DNA from: Sneathiella chungangensis
GTDB taxonomy: Bacteria; Pseudomonadota; Alphaproteobacteria; Sneathiellales; Sneathiellaceae
Assembly (NCBI RefSeq): GCF_009882935.1
Contig: NZ_WTVA01000015.1
Span: 691,108 to 755,107 of the forward strand
Direction: 5' to 3'
DNA length: 64,000 nucleotides
Below are positions 22,966-30,732 of the stretch, piece by piece. Within the stretch, counting starts at the first letter, position 1; each line of letters starts with the position of its first letter. The notes beneath the pieces are model-generated. The model searched no databases, had not been told where the DNA came from, and saw nothing but the letters and a program-made list of their open reading frames with translations. Made by a program: the position numbers and the translations under genes.

Positions 22966-25329
22966 ATGACCGCCATCATGGACGACAGCGAAAAAAAGAA
23001 ACTAAGCGAAAGCGACATTTGCGACCTCTTTATTTCGCCTGCAATTCGTGATGCCGGTTGGGATCCTATGACCCAAATCCGACGTGAGGTCACGCTGACG
23101 CCAGGGCCAGTTATCGTCCGTGGCAACATGTCATCGCGCAACAAGAAAAAGAAGAAGTTTGCAGACTATGTGCTTTTCCAGGAACCCTCAGTCCCTGTCG
23201 GAGTCATCGAAGCAAAAGACAACAATGTCGGTGTCAGTCACGGAATTCAACAGGCGCTGGGCTACGCAGACATACTCGAAGTCCCCAGCGCCTTTAGCTC
23301 CAACGGGGACGCATTTGCTAGTCATAATAAGGTGCCAGAAACAGGAGAAGACATTGAAACGGAATTCTCGTTATCGGAATTCCCCTCTCCAAATTCCCTT
23401 TGGGAACGCTACAAAAAGTTTCGCGGGATCAAGGATGAAGACGAACGCCTGATTCTTCAGCCATACTACGAAGATCCCTCTGGCAAAGAAGCTCGTTACT
23501 ATCAGGTCGAGGCCATCAACCGCACTATCGAGGCCGTCGCGAATGGTCAGAAACGCGCTCTTCTGGTGATGGCAACCGGGACGGGAAAGACATACACCAC
23601 ATTTCAGATTATCTGGCGACTTTGGAAGGCCGGTGAAGCGAAACGCATTCTCTTCTTGGCTGATCGCAACATTCTCGTGGACCAAACTCTAGTAAATGAT
23701 TTCAAGCCGTTTGGCGCAGTTATGACAAAAGTACGGAATCGGAAGATTGATCCTTCTTACGAGATACATCTCGGTCTATACCAAGCCCTAACTGGCCCAG
23801 ACGAAAGCGACAAGATTTTTAAATCGGTCTCAAGAGATTTCTTCGACCTGATTGTCATTGACGAGTGCCATCGGGGCAGTGCTGCCGCGGACGCGGCATG
23901 GCGTGAAATCCTTGAGTATTTCTCGGATGCCATACAGATTGGTTTGACCGCTACTCCAAAGGAAACCAAATACGTCTCAAGCACTGAGTACTTTGGGGAA
24001 CCGGTTTATACCTACAGTCTGAAGCAAGGTATCGACGATGGATTCCTAGCGCCTTACAAGGTGGTCAAGATCGATATCGACCGGGACGTGGAAGGGTGGA
24101 CACCCCCGCCTGGCATGACGGACGACCTGGGTGCAGAGATCGACGAGCGCGAGTACAATCGGCAGGATATGGACAGGATTCTGGTCTTGAACCAGCGGAC
24201 GAAACTCGTTGCCACCCGAGTCATGCAACTACTTAAAGCTACCGATCCATTCTCCAAAACGATCATTTTCTGCGAGGACATCGACCATGCTGAACGCATG
24301 CGTAAAGCCATCGTCAATGCTGCAGGTCCACTAGCTCTTAAGAATCCAAAGTACGTTATGAGAATTACGGGTGATAGCGTCGAAGGTAAAGCTGAACTCG
24401 ACAATTTCATCGACCCGGAAAGCAAATTCCCCGTCATTGCGACGACGTCCGAGCTTTTGACGACCGGTGTGGACGCCAAGACCTGCAAAGTCATAGTGCT
24501 GGATAAAACCATTTCTTCAATGACCACATTCAAGCAAATCATTGGTCGAGGTACTCGGATCGATGAAGAGCACAACAAGTATTTCTTTACGATCATGGAT
24601 TTCAAGGGCGCGACAGATTTGTTTCGGGATCCAGACTTCGATGGAAACCCAGTCGTCATCTATGCACCTGACATTGATGATGATCCGGTTCCACCCGATC
24701 CACCCGATGATCCTGACGGTGATGGTGACGGACCTGATGATGAAGGCCCGGTGGGCATCACGAAAATTCGCGTTAGCGGCGTAGACGCAAACATCATTGC
24801 AGAGCGGATCGAGTACCTTGGCCCAGACGGAACACTGATCACAGAGTCCTACAAAGATTTCGCCAAGAAGCAGGTCCTTTCGGAATATGCCTCATTGGAC
24901 GAATTTATCCGCAATTGGAACGAAACTGATAAAAAACGAGCAATAATCGAGGAACTCGAAGAGTACGGAGTGCTTCTGGAAAACCTGGCAGCAGAGGTCG
25001 GCAAAGACTTTGGTGACTTCGATCTCCTATGTCACATCGCCTACGAACAGCCGCCACTGACGCGAAAGGAACGTGCCAACAATGTTAAGAAGCGGGACTA
25101 CTTCACGAAATATGGCGATCAAGCGAGAGCAGTTCTGTCGGCCTTGTTGGAAAAGTACGCGGACGAAGGGATCATGACCATCGAAAGCGCTAAGGTACTG
25201 CGCCTTCAGCCCTTCAACTCAATTGGTACCCCAATGGAGATCATCAACGATGTGTTCGGTGGTAAAGACCAGTATGAACAAGCTATAAAAGAGCTTGAAG
25301 AACAAATATACAAACAGGCAGACGCATAA
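22966..25329 (+). CDS. hsdR: Type I restriction enzyme R subunit (EcoEI-like)
   Basis: 787 residues. The N-terminal nuclease has the PD-(D/E)XK residues in KFADYVLF and VGVIEAKDN (about 60-85). The SF2 translocase follows: Walker A MATGTGKTYT, DECH box VIDECHRG, motif III IGLTATPKE, and QIIGRGTRIDE as motif VI. A low-complexity Asp/Pro linker (DDDPVPPDPPDDPDGDGDG) at about residues 568-586 precedes the EcoEI R C-terminal domain that docks on the methylase. A later start at 22978 (MDDSEKKK) is possible. Its stop overlaps the hsdM start (TAATG). With HsdM and HsdS it would cut DNA lacking the cognate methylation. Confidence 0.95.
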   Translation: MTAIMDDSEKKKLSESDICDLFISPAIRDAGWDPMTQIRREVTLTPGPVIVRGNMSSRNKKKKKFADYVLFQEPSVPVGVIEAKDNNVGVSHGIQQALGYADILEVPSAFSSNGDAFASHNKVPETGEDIETEFSLSEFPSPNSLWERYKKFRGIKDEDERLILQPYYEDPSGKEARYYQVEAINRTIEAVANGQKRALLVMATGTGKTYTTFQIIWRLWKAGEAKRILFLADRNILVDQTLVNDFKPFGAVMTKVRNRKIDPSYEIHLGLYQALTGPDESDKIFKSVSRDFFDLIVIDECHRGSAAADAAWREILEYFSDAIQIGLTATPKETKYVSSTEYFGEPVYTYSLKQGIDDGFLAPYKVVKIDIDRDVEGWTPPPGMTDDLGAEIDEREYNRQDMDRILVLNQRTKLVATRVMQLLKATDPFSKTIIFCEDIDHAERMRKAIVNAAGPLALKNPKYVMRITGDSVEGKAELDNFIDPESKFPVIATTSELLTTGVDAKTCKVIVLDKTISSMTTFKQIIGRGTRIDEEHNKYFFTIMDFKGATDLFRDPDFDGNPVVIYAPDIDDDPVPPDPPDDPDGDGDGPDDEGPVGITKIRVSGVDANIIAERIEYLGPDGTLITESYKDFAKKQVLSEYASLDEFIRNWNETDKKRAIIEELEEYGVLLENLAAEVGKDFGDFDLLCHIAYEQPPLTRKERANNVKKRDYFTKYGDQARAVLSALLEKYADEGIMTIESAKVLRLQPFNSIGTPMEIINDVFGGKDQYEQAIKELEEQIYKQADA

Positions 25330-26807
25330 TGAGCGACATTTCGGGCATCATCAAATCCATCCAAGACATCATGCGCAAAGACGTTGGTGTCGACGGCGAT
25401 GCGCAGCGTATCGGCCAGATGGTTTGGATGTTCTTTCTGAAGATCTTTGATGATCGGGAAGCTGAAATGGAGCTCCTGGAGGATGATTACCAATCTCCGT
25501 TGCCAGAACATATCCGGTGGCGCTCTTGGGCAAAGGACCCGGAGGGCATCACCGGCGATGCGATGTCAGACTTTGTAAACCTTCAGCTGTTCCCAACATT
25601 AAAACAAAAATTACCTACTTATGGACCGCAGGCTGCACGCGCGCAGGTGATCCGCGGCGTTTTCGAAGATGCCTACAACTACATGAAGTCTGGCACACTG
25701 ATGCGTCAGGTCATCAACAAAATTTGCGAGATAAATTTTAACAATACGGCCGACCGGCACACGTTCGGCAGCATCTATGAGCAAATCCTAAGAGACCTGC
25801 AAAGCGCGGGGAATGCTGGCGAATTCTATACACCTCGTGCCGTAACGCGATTCATCGTAAACCGCGTTGATCCCAAGCTTGATGAGACTGTACTCGACCC
25901 GGCATGCGGTACAGGTGGCTTCCTAGCTTGTGTCGTGGACCACAAGAGAGAAAAATACGTCAATTCGGGTGCTGATGAAAAAGTTCTTCAAAGATCAATC
26001 AAGGGCGTGGAGAAGAAGGCGCTCCCACATATGCTCTGCGTTACAAACATGATCCTGCACGGGATCGACACACCTTCATCTATCATCCATGGCAACACCT
26101 TGGAGCGACCCTATAAGGACTATAGCGAGAAGGACCGCGTAAACATCATCGTCACCAACCCGCCTTTCGGCGGAATGGAAGAAGATGGGATCGAGAATAA
26201 CTTTCCGTCTCAATATCGAACACGTGAGACAGCCGATTTGTTTCTGGCTTTGATCTTGCGACTGCTGAAGCAGAACGGACGTGCGGCCGTGGTCCTTCCA
26301 GACGGGTTCCTTTTTGGCGAAGGTATGAAGACTCGCTTAAAGGAAGCGATCCTGACGGAAGCCAACCTTCACACCATCGTCCGTCTGCCGAACGGCGTCT
26401 TCGCTCCCTATACCGGCATCAAGACCAACATTCTGTTTTTCACCAAAGGCGAGCCGACCAAGGATGTCTGGTTCTACGAACATCCCTATCCAGAGGGTGT
26501 GAAGAACTACAACAAAGGCCGCCCCATGCAGTTTGAGGAGTTCCAAACCGAGATCGACTGGTGGGGAGAAGAGGCAGACGGGTTCAAAGCGCGCCTAGAG
26601 ACCCCGCAGGCTTGGAAAGTCAGCGCCGAAGAACTCGCCGCGCGCGGCTATAACTTCGACCTCAAGAACCCCCATGTGGAAGAAGGAGTTAGCCACGATC
26701 CGGACGAATTGCTGGCCGACTATGCTATTACGCAACGAGAAATCCAGGTGTTGCGCGACCAGTTGAAAGCGATCCTATCTGAGGCACTAGCTGGAGATCG
26801 AAAGTGA
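25329..26807 (+). CDS. hsdM: Type I restriction-modification DNA adenine methyltransferase subunit M
   Basis: 492 residues. An N-terminal helical HsdM domain (residues 1-150) leads into the N6-adenine methylase with motif I DPACGTGGFL near residue 190 and motif IV TNPPFGG near 277. A helical C-terminus follows. It modifies host DNA as M2S and is part of the R2M2S nuclease. It overlaps hsdR by one base and hsdS by four (GTGA), so the three are translated as a unit. Confidence 0.97.
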   Translation: MSDISGIIKSIQDIMRKDVGVDGDAQRIGQMVWMFFLKIFDDREAEMELLEDDYQSPLPEHIRWRSWAKDPEGITGDAMSDFVNLQLFPTLKQKLPTYGPQAARAQVIRGVFEDAYNYMKSGTLMRQVINKICEINFNNTADRHTFGSIYEQILRDLQSAGNAGEFYTPRAVTRFIVNRVDPKLDETVLDPACGTGGFLACVVDHKREKYVNSGADEKVLQRSIKGVEKKALPHMLCVTNMILHGIDTPSSIIHGNTLERPYKDYSEKDRVNIIVTNPPFGGMEEDGIENNFPSQYRTRETADLFLALILRLLKQNGRAAVVLPDGFLFGEGMKTRLKEAILTEANLHTIVRLPNGVFAPYTGIKTNILFFTKGEPTKDVWFYEHPYPEGVKNYNKGRPMQFEEFQTEIDWWGEEADGFKARLETPQAWKVSAEELAARGYNFDLKNPHVEEGVSHDPDELLADYAITQREIQVLRDQLKAILSEALAGDRK

Positions 26808-28531
26808 CGGATGTAAACCAGCTTATCACCGAGCATCTGGATATCTGGACTTCGGCGACTGAGAAGAAATCTAGCGCGGGTCGCGGAAATGGTGGCGCGG
26901 TCAGCCTCTATGGAATCAAGAAGCTTCGTGAGTTGATCTTAGAGCTTGCTGTACGCGGGAAGTTGGTGGAGGCTAAAGAGCTTTCGAGTGAAGAATCATC
27001 CGCGTACGTTTCGCAACTGTTGGATAAAAAGAATGACCTCTATAAGCAAGGAAAAATCCGTAAGCCCAAAAAATACTCTGACGTGTCTCACGCGGAAATT
27101 GGTTTCGCGGTACCAACGAATTGGTCGAGCGTTCGACTTGGAAAAATAGCTACAAAGATAACTGACGGCTCCCACAATCCTCCTAAGAATGTTGGTTCCG
27201 GTATTCCAATGCTCAGCAGCCAGAATGTGAATTTTGGCCGCATCGATTTTGACAATCCTACTAGATTTGTGACCCGATCGGATTATCTTGCCGAGAATGA
27301 GCGGACTGCGATTGAAGTTGGTGATGTCTTGCTGACGATAGTTGCATCCTTAGGGCGTTCCGCTGTGGTGCCAAATAACTTCCCTGAATTTGCTCTTCAG
27401 AGAAGCGTTGCGGTTGTCCAAACCGGGTTGGAGCCCGAATTTCTCTGTTTGCTATTTCAATCACCTCTTTGTATGGACTATTTTTGGAGAAACGCAAAGG
27501 GTACAGCTCAAAAAGGAATATATTTGGGGAAGTTGGCTGAGATGCCGATAATTGTGCCTCCGCTTGCTGAACAACACCGTATCGTGGCTAAGGTAAAAGA
27601 ACTGATGGGGCTTTGCGATGCGCTGGAGACGCAGACCGAGGACAGCCTCAAGGCGCACCAAACCCTCGTCGAAACCTGCCTCGCCACCCTCACCAACAGC
27701 CAAACCCCCGAAGACCTCTCCCAAAACTGGGCCCGCATCGAGAACCACTTCGACACTCTCTTCACGACCCAGGAGAGTGTTAAACAATTAAAAAACACCG
27801 TTTTCAAACTAGCGGTCAGCGGGCACTTGGTTGAGCAGATAGAATACGAAAATCGAAGCAATCAAAAAAACCTTCGACCAGACGCGCAGGCTGAGAAATA
27901 CGACCTTTCAGCATTTGAAGAACAGGCAAAGAAGTTCCAGCTTCCCAAAGGCTGGGTAATTCAACCATTAAGTCGTGTAACTTCTCACATCGTCGACTGC
28001 CCTCACACCACCCCAAAATGGACCGATTCTGGAGAGTTGTGCGTCAAGTCTAATCAGATTTATGCGAGACACCTTGATCTTTCTGAACCTAATTTTGTGT
28101 CTTCCCAGACCTACTTGGAGCGGATCGAACGGCTAGAACCAAAAGAAGATGACATTCTTTACAAAAGAGAGGGCGGAATCCTTGGAGTAGGTGCGCGAAT
28201 TCCCAAAGGAACGCGGGTGTGCCTTGGGCAGCGCTTGATGCTTATCCGTGCCGGTGAAGCGGTCCTGGCAGAATTCCTTGAGTTAGTAATTAACTCTCCT
28301 TGGATCACAAATTTCGCGGAAGAAAAGACCACGGGTGGCGCAGCTCCAAGGGTGAATATGACGCTGGTTCGAGCCTATCCTATTCCTGTCCCCCCCATGG
28401 ACGAACAAAAGAGAATTTTGCGGCGCGTCAGAGATTTGGTTCAGCGCTGCAGTCTCATCGACGGCCATATGCAAAGTGCACGATCAATAGAGCGTGACCT
28501 GGCCGATGCTCTTACTTTAAGGATTCATTGA
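26804..28531 (+). CDS. hsdS: Type I restriction-modification specificity subunit S
   Basis: 575 residues, from a GTG overlapping the hsdM stop. It is built of two target-recognition domains, each followed by a conserved helix: LAEQHRIVAKVKELMGLCDALE after the first (about residue 252-273) and MDEQKRILRRVRDLVQRCSLID after the second (about 528-549). The first recognition domain starts at VPTNWSSVRLGKIATKITDGSH, the second at LPKGWVIQPLSRVTSHIVDCPH. The bipartite DNA target cannot be deduced. The 3' part of the first half is more GC-rich than its surroundings (27600-27770), in line with domain exchange by recombination. Confidence 0.95.
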   Translation: MTDVNQLITEHLDIWTSATEKKSSAGRGNGGAVSLYGIKKLRELILELAVRGKLVEAKELSSEESSAYVSQLLDKKNDLYKQGKIRKPKKYSDVSHAEIGFAVPTNWSSVRLGKIATKITDGSHNPPKNVGSGIPMLSSQNVNFGRIDFDNPTRFVTRSDYLAENERTAIEVGDVLLTIVASLGRSAVVPNNFPEFALQRSVAVVQTGLEPEFLCLLFQSPLCMDYFWRNAKGTAQKGIYLGKLAEMPIIVPPLAEQHRIVAKVKELMGLCDALETQTEDSLKAHQTLVETCLATLTNSQTPEDLSQNWARIENHFDTLFTTQESVKQLKNTVFKLAVSGHLVEQIEYENRSNQKNLRPDAQAEKYDLSAFEEQAKKFQLPKGWVIQPLSRVTSHIVDCPHTTPKWTDSGELCVKSNQIYARHLDLSEPNFVSSQTYLERIERLEPKEDDILYKREGGILGVGARIPKGTRVCLGQRLMLIRAGEAVLAEFLELVINSPWITNFAEEKTTGGAAPRVNMTLVRAYPIPVPPMDEQKRILRRVRDLVQRCSLIDGHMQSARSIERDLADALTLRIH

Positions 28532-28537
28532 AACTAG

Positions 28538-30385
28538 ATGCGCCTGAAATCCGTCTGGATCGGAGATTACAAGAACCTCCATAACTTCTCCCTCACTTTC
28601 GACGGGAACAGTTTTCTTGACGTCTTTGTCGGCAAAAACGGGACAGGGAAGTCAAATTTCTTCGAAGCACTCATTGAGATATTTCGCCACATTTACGACA
28701 GCACCAACGAGCTTGATGCAATCAGTTTCGACTATGAAATATCGTATGAGATTGAAGGCACGGAAACCACAATAGCCTTTCGGGGTGAAGTCTTAACGAT
28801 TAACGGTCGTGAAAGAAAGACAGTCGGGCGAACCCCCGTGCCAGACAATGTGCTCGTCTATTACTCAGGTCATAACGACACGATTGCAACGCTGATAAAA
28901 CGCTACGAAACGACCTTCCGGCGGCGTATTCGTGGCGCCGAGGTTGGTGAAAGCCGGAAGTTCATCGGAGTTGGCCCAGAGTACAAACAACTGTTGTTAT
29001 CGATACTCCTAATGCAGCCAGTTGATTGTCAGGCACGGGATTTCATCCAGGAAAAACTTAAAATTGAAATTCTGGGCACCGAGACAAATCTCGTCCTCTC
29101 CCGCCCTCGATTTGCCGAGGGGATGGAAGTCGATCCATTTGATGCCGGAACATTCCTTTGGGGCATAGAGGGGATCGTTCGCGACTTTCTGGACAAGCTT
29201 TTAGGCTGCATAAAGGATGAATACACTCCCGGATCGTTATATGATCGCGACGCCGATCAGTTTTCCATTCCGATAAATCTGGACTTGTTCCGCACCGCTT
29301 TCGAAAAGGTTGAGCCCTCAGAGTTATTCCGCAGTTTCGACAACATTCGGACCTTGGAAATGATCAAGGACATATCGGTTCCTATCACGCTGGAGGGTGG
29401 GATCAAAGCGACTACCGGTCATTTCAGTGACGGCCAATTTCAATCGATCTACATCTATTCAATTTCGGAACTTTTCAAAGATCGGAACTGCGTCAGCTTG
29501 CTCGATGAGCCGGATTCATTTCTGCACCCAGAGTGGCAGTTCGATTTTTTGAAGCAGGTCACTGAGATCACCGGGGCTGCATCACAAAGCAATCATGTTC
29601 TGTTGAGCAGTCACAGTGCGTCGACCATCGCTAGGACGAGCGAAGAAGATATCCGGATGTTCGAGTTTGATGGTGATTTTGTCACCATCCATAGCTCAAA
29701 TAGGTCTGCTATCATCCGATCTCTTTCTGCCGGCCTGATTACATTCTCGGAAACTGAAGCCAGATTGAACATTTCATTCATATTGAAGAACACGACTAGG
29801 CCTATTCTCTTCACCGAGGGCATCACAGATGAGTTGATACTTGAGACCGCATGGCAAAAATTGCGCGATGGAGTTCAACGTCCATTTGAGATACAGAACG
29901 CTTTTAGTTGCGGCTTCCTTCGCAATTTGTTGAAAGAGCAAAATCTCTATGACTCGAACCCAGGGAGGAAGTTTCTGGGCCTTTTCGACTTCGATGAAGC
30001 TTATAACGACTGGGTGCAACTGGGTGCTGATTTCGAGACCGACCCGACTAAGTGTTTGGGAAAGAAACTAAACGGCAGAGAAGGTTATGCAATGCTGCTA
30101 CCTGTTCCACAAAACCCCCATATTAGACAGCAAGTGCTGAATTCGGACACTGGCGGTCATTACGCAAACCGGTCTCTTCTGACCATCGAGCTCTTATTGT
30201 ACGGCGTTCCTGGATTAAACGCATACTTTGAAATCGATCAGTCGCGTCCAGAGCGTTTTACCCGGTTCATTGGTGACAAGGTCCACTTTGCAACCGACGT
30301 CGTGCCGACTGTTTCAGCTGAACACTTTGCAGCCTTCAAGCCGATTTTCGAGAGTATTGAAGGGATTGTCGGCCCAGCTGTCTAA
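28538..30385 (+). CDS. OLD-like AAA ATPase with TOPRIM region, linked to the type I system
   Basis: 615 residues. An SMC/ABC-like ATPase is split around a middle insertion: Walker A VGKNGTGKSNFFEA near residue 30, signature-like FSDGQFQS, Walker B SLLDEPDSFLHPEW near 328 and H-loop LLSSHSAST. The C-terminal part starts ILFTEGITDELIL and has LFDFDEAY, which look like the Glu and Asp positions of a TOPRIM nuclease, as in OLD-family proteins. It follows hsdS by 6 bases in the same operon. Relatives beside hsd genes (Rlo-type) or in Gabija-like systems act in phage defence, so a helper or independent defence role is inferred. Confidence 0.8.
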   Translation: MRLKSVWIGDYKNLHNFSLTFDGNSFLDVFVGKNGTGKSNFFEALIEIFRHIYDSTNELDAISFDYEISYEIEGTETTIAFRGEVLTINGRERKTVGRTPVPDNVLVYYSGHNDTIATLIKRYETTFRRRIRGAEVGESRKFIGVGPEYKQLLLSILLMQPVDCQARDFIQEKLKIEILGTETNLVLSRPRFAEGMEVDPFDAGTFLWGIEGIVRDFLDKLLGCIKDEYTPGSLYDRDADQFSIPINLDLFRTAFEKVEPSELFRSFDNIRTLEMIKDISVPITLEGGIKATTGHFSDGQFQSIYIYSISELFKDRNCVSLLDEPDSFLHPEWQFDFLKQVTEITGAASQSNHVLLSSHSASTIARTSEEDIRMFEFDGDFVTIHSSNRSAIIRSLSAGLITFSETEARLNISFILKNTTRPILFTEGITDELILETAWQKLRDGVQRPFEIQNAFSCGFLRNLLKEQNLYDSNPGRKFLGLFDFDEAYNDWVQLGADFETDPTKCLGKKLNGREGYAMLLPVPQNPHIRQQVLNSDTGGHYANRSLLTIELLLYGVPGLNAYFEIDQSRPERFTRFIGDKVHFATDVVPTVSAEHFAAFKPIFESIEGIVGPAV

Positions 30386-30441
30386 GCTTTATGGCGTCCG
30401 AAGCTTTAAATCATCTAAGACGTTGATTTAATTTAAGAAAA

Positions 30442-30517
30442 TGGTGCCGCTGGGGTGACTCGAACACCCGACCTACGCATTACGAATGCGGTGCTCTACC
30501 AACTGAGCTACAGCGGC
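30442..30517 (-). tRNA. tRNA-Thr(CGT), complete copy carried by the element
   Basis: 76 bases including encoded CCA. The 7-bp acceptor stem is GCCGCTG/CAGCGGC. The D arm is GCTC...GAGC, the anticodon arm CCGCA-TTCGTAA-TGCGT with anticodon CGT, and the T arm GGGTG-TTCGAGT-CACCC. One pair of the anticodon stem (27-43) is C-T. It is identical over both halves to the broken host gene at 3722-3767 and 30613-30651. No strong promoter is obvious upstream (to its right), unlike the host 5' half. Confidence 0.95.
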
Positions 30518-30612
30518 ACAAATTCATTGCCGACCTTTTTATAGCCTTTTTACAGGCTAAGGGCAGATCGTAACCCTTTAATCTTCAACCACTATCCGTA
30601 TTCGACCTTATA

Positions 30613-30651
30613 ATTACGAATGCGGTGCTCTACCAACTGAGCTACAGCGGC
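30613..30651 (-). repeat. attR: 5' half of the disrupted host tRNA-Thr(CGT) gene
   Basis: 39 bases identical to the 5' half of the tRNA at 30442-30517, from its first base to the end of the anticodon loop. Identity begins exactly with the core ATTACGAAT (30613-30621), before which the sequence is CCTTATA instead of the 3' half. The missing 3' half is at 3722-3767. Confidence 0.88.
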
Positions 30652-30670
30652 GGATCGTAAATTTCGGCAA

Positions 30671-30699
30671 CATATAGTCTGTCCCGAAATGAGAAGCAA
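30671..30699 (-). promoter_or_regulatory. Orphaned promoter of the split host tRNA-Thr gene
   Basis: On the minus strand TTGCTT (30699-30694), a 17-base spacer and TATATG (30676-30671) precede the tRNA 5' half by about 19 bases. This is a proper sigma-70 promoter. It shows that the host gene started here; it now drives a transcript into the right end of the element and could even read through to the intact tRNA copy. Confidence 0.6.
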
Positions 30700-30732
30700 G
30701 CGTTTCCTGACGTCCCGTTAATTTGTCGCGGG

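Larger units (their letters stand above)
3759..30621. mobile_element. Integrated element of about 26.9 kb, satellite-like, in tRNA-Thr(CGT)
   Basis: The junction cores ATTACGAAT at 3759-3767 and 30613-30621 sit at the broken anticodon loops of two complementary tRNA halves. Joining the element ends across one core gives TATAATTACGAATTATA, a perfect 7-3-7 dyad as expected of an integrase attachment core. The intact target, the anticodon stem-loop, has the same dyad form. Cargo in order: an IS3-family element, a TetR-controlled catabolic regulon, a second IS relic, integrase, AlpA-like excisionase, primase-helicase, controller protein plus Mrr-like nuclease, type I restriction genes, an ATPase/TOPRIM gene and a whole tRNA-Thr. 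No capsid, tail or conjugation genes are present. The integrase lies mid-element, so the left 12 kb may be a later addition. Confidence 0.8.
30386..30732. other. Right end of the element and tRNA-Thr junction
   Basis: Non-coding except for the complete tRNA-Thr (30442-30517). Between it and the host tRNA half are 95 bases of element DNA with a small hairpin (TAGCC/GGCTA near 30542-30559). The right part, from 30622, is host chromosome leading to the hemY stop. Confidence 0.7.

Noticed and set aside
30438-30487. Classical model in which the intact tRNA marks the right junction and is half host, half element
   Set aside because: It leaves the promoter-bearing 5' half at 30613-30651 unexplained, and does not predict the perfect dyad formed when the element ends are joined at the 9-bp core. 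Kept only as an alternative.
16681-30517. Conjugative element or intact prophage
   Set aside because: I found no relaxase, type IV secretion, capsid, portal, terminase or tail gene.
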